From Thiobacillus sp. 0-1251 (GTDB lineage Bacteria > Pseudomonadota > Gammaproteobacteria > Burkholderiales > Thiobacillaceae), in assembly GCA_001899305.1 (NCBI GenBank), contig MKWL01000021.1:62001-126000 (forward strand): DNA of 64,000 nucleotides. Reading direction: 5' to 3'. Positions within the stretch are counted from its first letter, which is position 1; each line of letters starts with the position of its first letter. Positions 60,495 to 64,000 of the stretch are shown here, piece after piece. The notes under the pieces were generated by a model that had not been told where the DNA came from, made no database searches, and saw nothing but the letters and a program-made list of their open reading frames with translations. The translations under genes and the position numbers were made by a program.

Positions 60495-60512
60495 TTTAGA
60501 GAGGTAAACGAA

Positions 60513-62534
60513 ATGGCTGGAGAATTTGGTAATCCCGAAGTTATCCAGGAGGAAGTCGACATCCTCCTGATCGGCGGCGGCATGGCTTGCTGCGGCGCCG
60601 GTTACGAAGTCATGCGCTGGGCTGACGCCGCCAAGGCCGAGCTGGGCATGGATCTCAAGATCAAGCTGGTCGACAAGGCCGCGATGGACCGTTCCGGCGC
60701 CGTGGCGCAGGGCCTGTCCGCCATCAACACCTACATCGGCACCGAGCAGGATCCCGCCGACTACGCCCGCATGGTCTCCAACGACCTGATGGGCATCACC
60801 CGTGACGACCTGGCCTACGACCTCGGCCGCCACGTCGACGACTCCGTGCACCTGTTCGAAGAATGGGGCCTGCCGATCTGGAAGACCGACGAGAACGGCG
60901 AGCGCCATGACGGCTCGCAAGGCCTGCCCGCGCTGAAGGATGGCGGCAAGCCCGTCCGTTCCGGCAAATGGCAAATCATGATCAACGGCGAATCCTACAA
61001 GTGGATCGTGGCCGAAGCCACCAAGAAGGCGCTGGGCATGGATCGCATCCAGGAGCGTATCTTCATCGTCAAGCTGGTCAACGACAAGAACGACCCCAAC
61101 CGCATCGCCGGGGCCGTCGGCTTCTCGACCCGCGACCACAAGGTCTACGTCTACAAGGCCAAGGCCATCCTGCTGGCCGCCGGCGGTTGCGTGAACATCT
61201 TCCGTCCGCGCTCCGTCGGTGAAGGTACCGGCCGTGCGTGGTACCCGGTGTGGAACGCCGGCTCGACCTACGCGATGGCTGCCGAAGCTGGCGCCGAGCT
61301 GACCATGATGGAAAACCGCTTCGTGCCCGCCCGCTTCAAGGACGGCTACGGCCCGGTCGGCGCATGGTTCCTGCTGTTCAAGGCCCAGGCCGTCAACGCC
61401 TACGGCGAAGTCTACATGCAGAAGAACAAGGAACTGCTGAACGACTACCCCCCCTACGGGCAGGCAGCCGTTCCCGCATCGTGCTTGCGTAACCACCTGA
61501 TGCTGAAGGAAATGAAGGAAGGCCGCGGCCCCATCTACATGGACACCGTGACCGCTCTCGCGAAACTGCGTGAGACCCTGACCCCGCGCGAAGTGAAGCA
61601 CCTCGAAGCCGAAGCCTGGGAAGACTTCCTCGACATGTGCGTCGGCCAGTGCGGTATCTGGGTGGGCGAGAACATCGAGCCGGAGAAGAAGAACTCCGAA
61701 TTGATGCCGACCGAGCCCTACCTGCTGGGTTCTCACTCCGGCTGCTGCGGCATCTGGGTGTCGGGTCCCGAAGATCTGGGCGCCCCGACTGACGAAAACC
61801 ACGCCGATGCGGGCAAGATCCCGGCTCACCTGCCCAAGGGCTGGAACTGGGGCTACCGCTCGATGACCACGGTCAAGGGTCTGTTCACCGCCGGCGACGG
61901 CGTGGGCGCATCCGGCCACAAGTTCTCCTCCGGCTCGCACGCCGAAGGCCGCATGTGCGCCAAGTCCATGGTCAAGTACTGCATCGACAACAAGGACCTG
62001 AAGCCCGAACTCGACACCTCCGTCGAGCAGCTGGTGGAAGACATCTACAAGCCGGTGCGTACCTTCCTGGAGCACAAGGACTACACTACGGCGATCGACG
62101 TCAACCCCAACTACATCACGCCCAAGATGCTGCAGTTCCGTCTGCAGAAGATCATGGACGAGTATGTTGCCGGCGTCGCGACCTACTACACGACCAATGC
62201 CAACATGCTGGGCGTGGCGGAAGACAAGCTGAACATGCTGAAGGAAGACGCGGAGAAGATGCGTGCGAAGGACCTGCACGAACTGCTGCGCGCGTGGGAA
62301 AACTACCACCGCATCCTGACGGCCGAAGCCCACATGAAGCACATCCAGTTCCGTGAAGAAAGCCGTTACCCCGGCTTCTACTACCGCATGGACAAGAACT
62401 TTGTCGATGAGGAAAACTGGCACTGCTTCGTGAACTCGGTCTACGACAAGAACTCCAAACAGTGGAACTGCTTCAAGCGCGCCCACGTGGATCTGGTCGA
62501 CAAGTCCAAGCTGTTCAAGCCCGCTGCCCACTGA
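60513..62534 (+). CDS. aprA: Adenylylsulfate reductase alpha subunit
   Basis: 673 residues, FAD flavoprotein of the fumarate reductase superfamily. FAD loop ILLIGGGMACCGAGYEVM near residues 17-34, the AVAQGLSAINTYIGT motif, and the substrate/FAD segment GDGVGASGHKFSSGSHAEGR. With AprB it oxidises sulfite plus AMP to APS in this type of organism. Neither aprM nor qmoABC, the usual membrane electron acceptors, is next to it in the window; a YkgJ-type gene follows after a terminator. Confidence 0.97.
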   Translation: MAGEFGNPEVIQEEVDILLIGGGMACCGAGYEVMRWADAAKAELGMDLKIKLVDKAAMDRSGAVAQGLSAINTYIGTEQDPADYARMVSNDLMGITRDDLAYDLGRHVDDSVHLFEEWGLPIWKTDENGERHDGSQGLPALKDGGKPVRSGKWQIMINGESYKWIVAEATKKALGMDRIQERIFIVKLVNDKNDPNRIAGAVGFSTRDHKVYVYKAKAILLAAGGCVNIFRPRSVGEGTGRAWYPVWNAGSTYAMAAEAGAELTMMENRFVPARFKDGYGPVGAWFLLFKAQAVNAYGEVYMQKNKELLNDYPPYGQAAVPASCLRNHLMLKEMKEGRGPIYMDTVTALAKLRETLTPREVKHLEAEAWEDFLDMCVGQCGIWVGENIEPEKKNSELMPTEPYLLGSHSGCCGIWVSGPEDLGAPTDENHADAGKIPAHLPKGWNWGYRSMTTVKGLFTAGDGVGASGHKFSSGSHAEGRMCAKSMVKYCIDNKDLKPELDTSVEQLVEDIYKPVRTFLEHKDYTTAIDVNPNYITPKMLQFRLQKIMDEYVAGVATYYTTNANMLGVAEDKLNMLKEDAEKMRAKDLHELLRAWENYHRILTAEAHMKHIQFREESRYPGFYYRMDKNFVDEENWHCFVNSVYDKNSKQWNCFKRAHVDLVDKSKLFKPAAH

Positions 62535-62556
62535 TTCATTAGGTTCGCAGTGAACT

Positions 62557-62585
62557 CCGGGCGCCTAACGGCGCCCGGTTTTTTT
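62557..62585 (+). terminator. Terminator after aprA
   Basis: CCGGGCGCC-TAAC-GGCGCCCGG followed by seven T, 22 bp after the stop codon. Confidence 0.95.
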
Positions 62586-62713
62586 CCGGCAGCGATACCA
62601 GCAAGAGCAACAAGGTTGTTCAGCATCCAGCCGAAAGCGCGTAACCTACGCGTTCCCGTTTGTATGTTGTTTTTTGAAGTGAGGGGCCAGGCCCCGGAAG
62701 GTAAGGTAGTGAG

Positions 62714-63625
62714 ATGAACGAAGCCGAATTCAAGGACATGATTGCCGATTCCCCGTTTGCGGGGAGCCCGGTCAAACCCATCATGCTGGCGGAAGACGCG
62801 AAACTGCAGTTCCGTTGCCACCGCGACGTCAAATGCTGGAACGCCTGCTGTTCCAACATCGACATTCCGCTGACACCCTATGATGTCCTGCGCCTGAAAA
62901 AGCGCCTGGACATGTCGTCGGGCGAATTTCTCAAGCAGTACTCGGTCCCGTTCGAGATGGACAAGGACGGCATGCCGGGCATCAAGCTGAACCCGGTCGA
63001 GGGCGGCACCGCCTGCCAGTTCATGACGCCCGAGGGCTGCGGCGTCTACGAAGACCGCCCCACGGCCTGCCGCTACTACCCGGTCGCCCTGCTGACCATG
63101 CGCCGCTCCGACGAATACGTCGACCGCAGCGCCTATGCGATGGTCAAGGAGCCGCACTGCCTTGGCCATTTCGAGGACAAGACCCAGACCATCGAGGAAT
63201 ACCGCCGCGAACAGGGCGTGGACGAATACGACCGGAAGGCCCATGCATGGCGCCAGCTGGTGGTCAAACGCAAATCAGCCGGCCCCGCCATCGGCAAGCC
63301 GACCCCGGTTTCCAACCAACTCTTCTTCATGGCGAGCTACGACGTCGATCGTTTCCGCGCCTTCGTCATGAGCCCGAGTTTCAACGACACCTACGACATC
63401 CCGGTCGACGTCATGGCGCTGCTGATCGCCGACGATGAGGCCCTGCTCGACTTCGGCCTGAATTTCCTGCGCCACACCCTGTTCGGCGAGAAATTTGTCG
63501 AGGAACGCCCGGACGCCTACGAAAAGCGTCTGGCACGTCGCCGCGCCCTGGCCGAGCAGGAGAAAGAAGCCGAGTTCCAGCAAAAGATGGCGCTGGAGGA
63601 CGACAAGTATTCGGGCGAGCATTGA
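62714..63625 (+). CDS. YkgJ-family cysteine-cluster protein
   Basis: 303 residues. The metal-binding cluster is CHRDVKCWNACCSNIDIPLT with later cysteines in CQFMTPEGCGVYEDRPTACR, the YkgJ (Fe/Zn cluster) pattern. The C-terminal half (about 150-300) is helical and ends in a charged coiled coil (RRRALAEQEKEAEFQQKM). Family members are poorly characterised and may be involved in metal or Fe-S handling. Its place behind aprBA suggests, without proof, a maturation or electron-transfer role. It has a GGTAGTGAG-type weak ribosome site. Confidence 0.85.
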   Translation: MNEAEFKDMIADSPFAGSPVKPIMLAEDAKLQFRCHRDVKCWNACCSNIDIPLTPYDVLRLKKRLDMSSGEFLKQYSVPFEMDKDGMPGIKLNPVEGGTACQFMTPEGCGVYEDRPTACRYYPVALLTMRRSDEYVDRSAYAMVKEPHCLGHFEDKTQTIEEYRREQGVDEYDRKAHAWRQLVVKRKSAGPAIGKPTPVSNQLFFMASYDVDRFRAFVMSPSFNDTYDIPVDVMALLIADDEALLDFGLNFLRHTLFGEKFVEERPDAYEKRLARRRALAEQEKEAEFQQKMALEDDKYSGEH

Positions 63626-63633
63626 TTCCGCCG

Positions 63634-64000
63634 ATGCGAAGCCTGATTGGACTGACGGTGCTCGTACTGGCGCTCGCTTCTCACGCGGAAGCCGCCACGC
63701 TCAACAAATGCATCGATGCCAAGGGTGAGGTTACGTATTCCAACCTCCCCTGCCACAATGCCCGGGAAGTTCGTACCGTCGAAATCGATCCCGCACCGCA
63801 ACCCGACCCTGTACAAGCGCAGCCCGCTCAGCCAGCTATTGTTCCGACATCCAAGCCGAAATCCCCGCCCACGGAATCTGCCCCCCCGATTCGCCTCGAA
63901 ACCCGGCGCGCCAGCGCGCCCCCGCCTTCACGGGCTTCGGCGAGCAAATGCGACACACTGACCAACAAGCTTGGACAAGTGTTCGACAAGATGGATCAGG
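63634..64000 (+). CDS. Exported DUF4124 protein (3' end outside window)
   Basis: Open from ATG at 63634 to the window edge. It starts MRSLIGLTVLVLALASHAEA, a signal peptide, followed by ATLNKCIDAKGEVTYSNLPC, the DUF4124 domain seen in many proteobacterial periplasmic proteins. A proline-rich linker (PAPQPDPVQAQPAQPA) follows. DUF4124 domains have no established function. The gene starts 8 bp after the YkgJ gene, so the two may be co-transcribed. The C-terminus is not visible. Confidence 0.8.
   Translation, partial: MRSLIGLTVLVLALASHAEAATLNKCIDAKGEVTYSNLPCHNAREVRTVEIDPAPQPDPVQAQPAQPAIVPTSKPKSPPTESAPPIRLETRRASAPPPSRASASKCDTLTNKLGQVFDKMDQ

Noticed and set aside
59958-62531. 857-codon open frame on the minus strand opposite aprBA
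   Set aside because: It is antisense to aprB and aprA, has no recognisable domain and arises from the strong third-position GC bias. aprBA are certain on the plus strand.

Overview
The window looks like the chromosome of a GC-rich, sulfur-oxidising betaproteobacterium close to Thiobacillus. The evidence is gene content: ATP sulfurylase (sat), adenylylsulfate reductase (aprBA), a dissimilatory sulfite reductase alpha subunit (dsrA), a canonical sulfide:quinone oxidoreductase (SQR), plus betaproteobacterial housekeeping neighbourhoods such as mtaD-ubiG-gph and xseB-ispA-dxs. Species assignment is inference; no 16S rRNA or tRNA gene was recognised. The only stable RNA seen is tmRNA.

Layout. 1-2637: mtaD (cut by the window edge), ubiG, gph, sirB. 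2665-3276: a REP-like repeat, tmRNA (tag ANDENYALAA) and its terminator. 3761-8795: a lower-GC three-gene operon encoding an exported protein of unknown function, an exported trypsin-fold protein that has lost all three catalytic residues, and an intact paralogue; the latter two carry long TPR arrays. 8982-13030 (minus): a hybrid histidine kinase, an HD-GYP response regulator and a single-domain response regulator. 13567-17341: dsrA without dsrB, facing a minus-strand group (dihaem cytochrome c-DUF302 fusion, DUF302 protein, UspA, small protein). 17596-22701: an MgtC/DUF4010 membrane protein, prfB with its programmed frameshift, and pepN. 22702-27510: accessory stretch with an AT-rich autotransporter, a transposase remnant, an XRE-type regulator and an ArsR/SRPBCC pair. 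27555-34873: recQ, a Phd/VapC-type toxin-antitoxin pair with a palindromic operator, lysS, a DUF3147 protein and aconitase.

34941-42770 is the most interesting block. A sigma-54 activator resembling the sulfane-sulfur sensor FisR is divergent from cydP-cydA-cydB-cydX, an SQR-like flavoprotein, ybgE, a truncated haemoglobin and a full SQR. A near-consensus -24/-12 promoter precedes cydP and an inverted repeat suitable as an activator site lies about 110 bp upstream of it. I read it as a sulfide-inducible short electron-transfer chain from sulfide through quinone to a sulfide-tolerant bd oxidase.

42930-46996 (minus): a MASE1-GGDEF-EAL protein, a small protein, a FIST sensor protein and a small Rossmann protein. 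47235-52293: prolyl iminopeptidase, a CnoX/YbbN-like chaperedoxin, DUF3025, a STAS-like protein, an EamA transporter and a Rieske oxygenase. 52564-58456: xseB-ispA-dxs, folE2 with a palindromic promoter, an aspartic protease and a glutamine amidotransferase whose divergent start codons overlap, and an unknown protein. 58622-64000: sat, aprB, aprA, a YkgJ-type cysteine-cluster protein and a DUF4124 protein cut by the window end.

Functionally the window joins sulfide oxidation (SQR), sulfite formation (DsrA) and the APS pathway (AprBA, Sat), which yields ATP by substrate-level phosphorylation, to terminal oxidation by cytochrome bd. GC statements are judged by eye; family assignments come from recognised motifs, with no database search.
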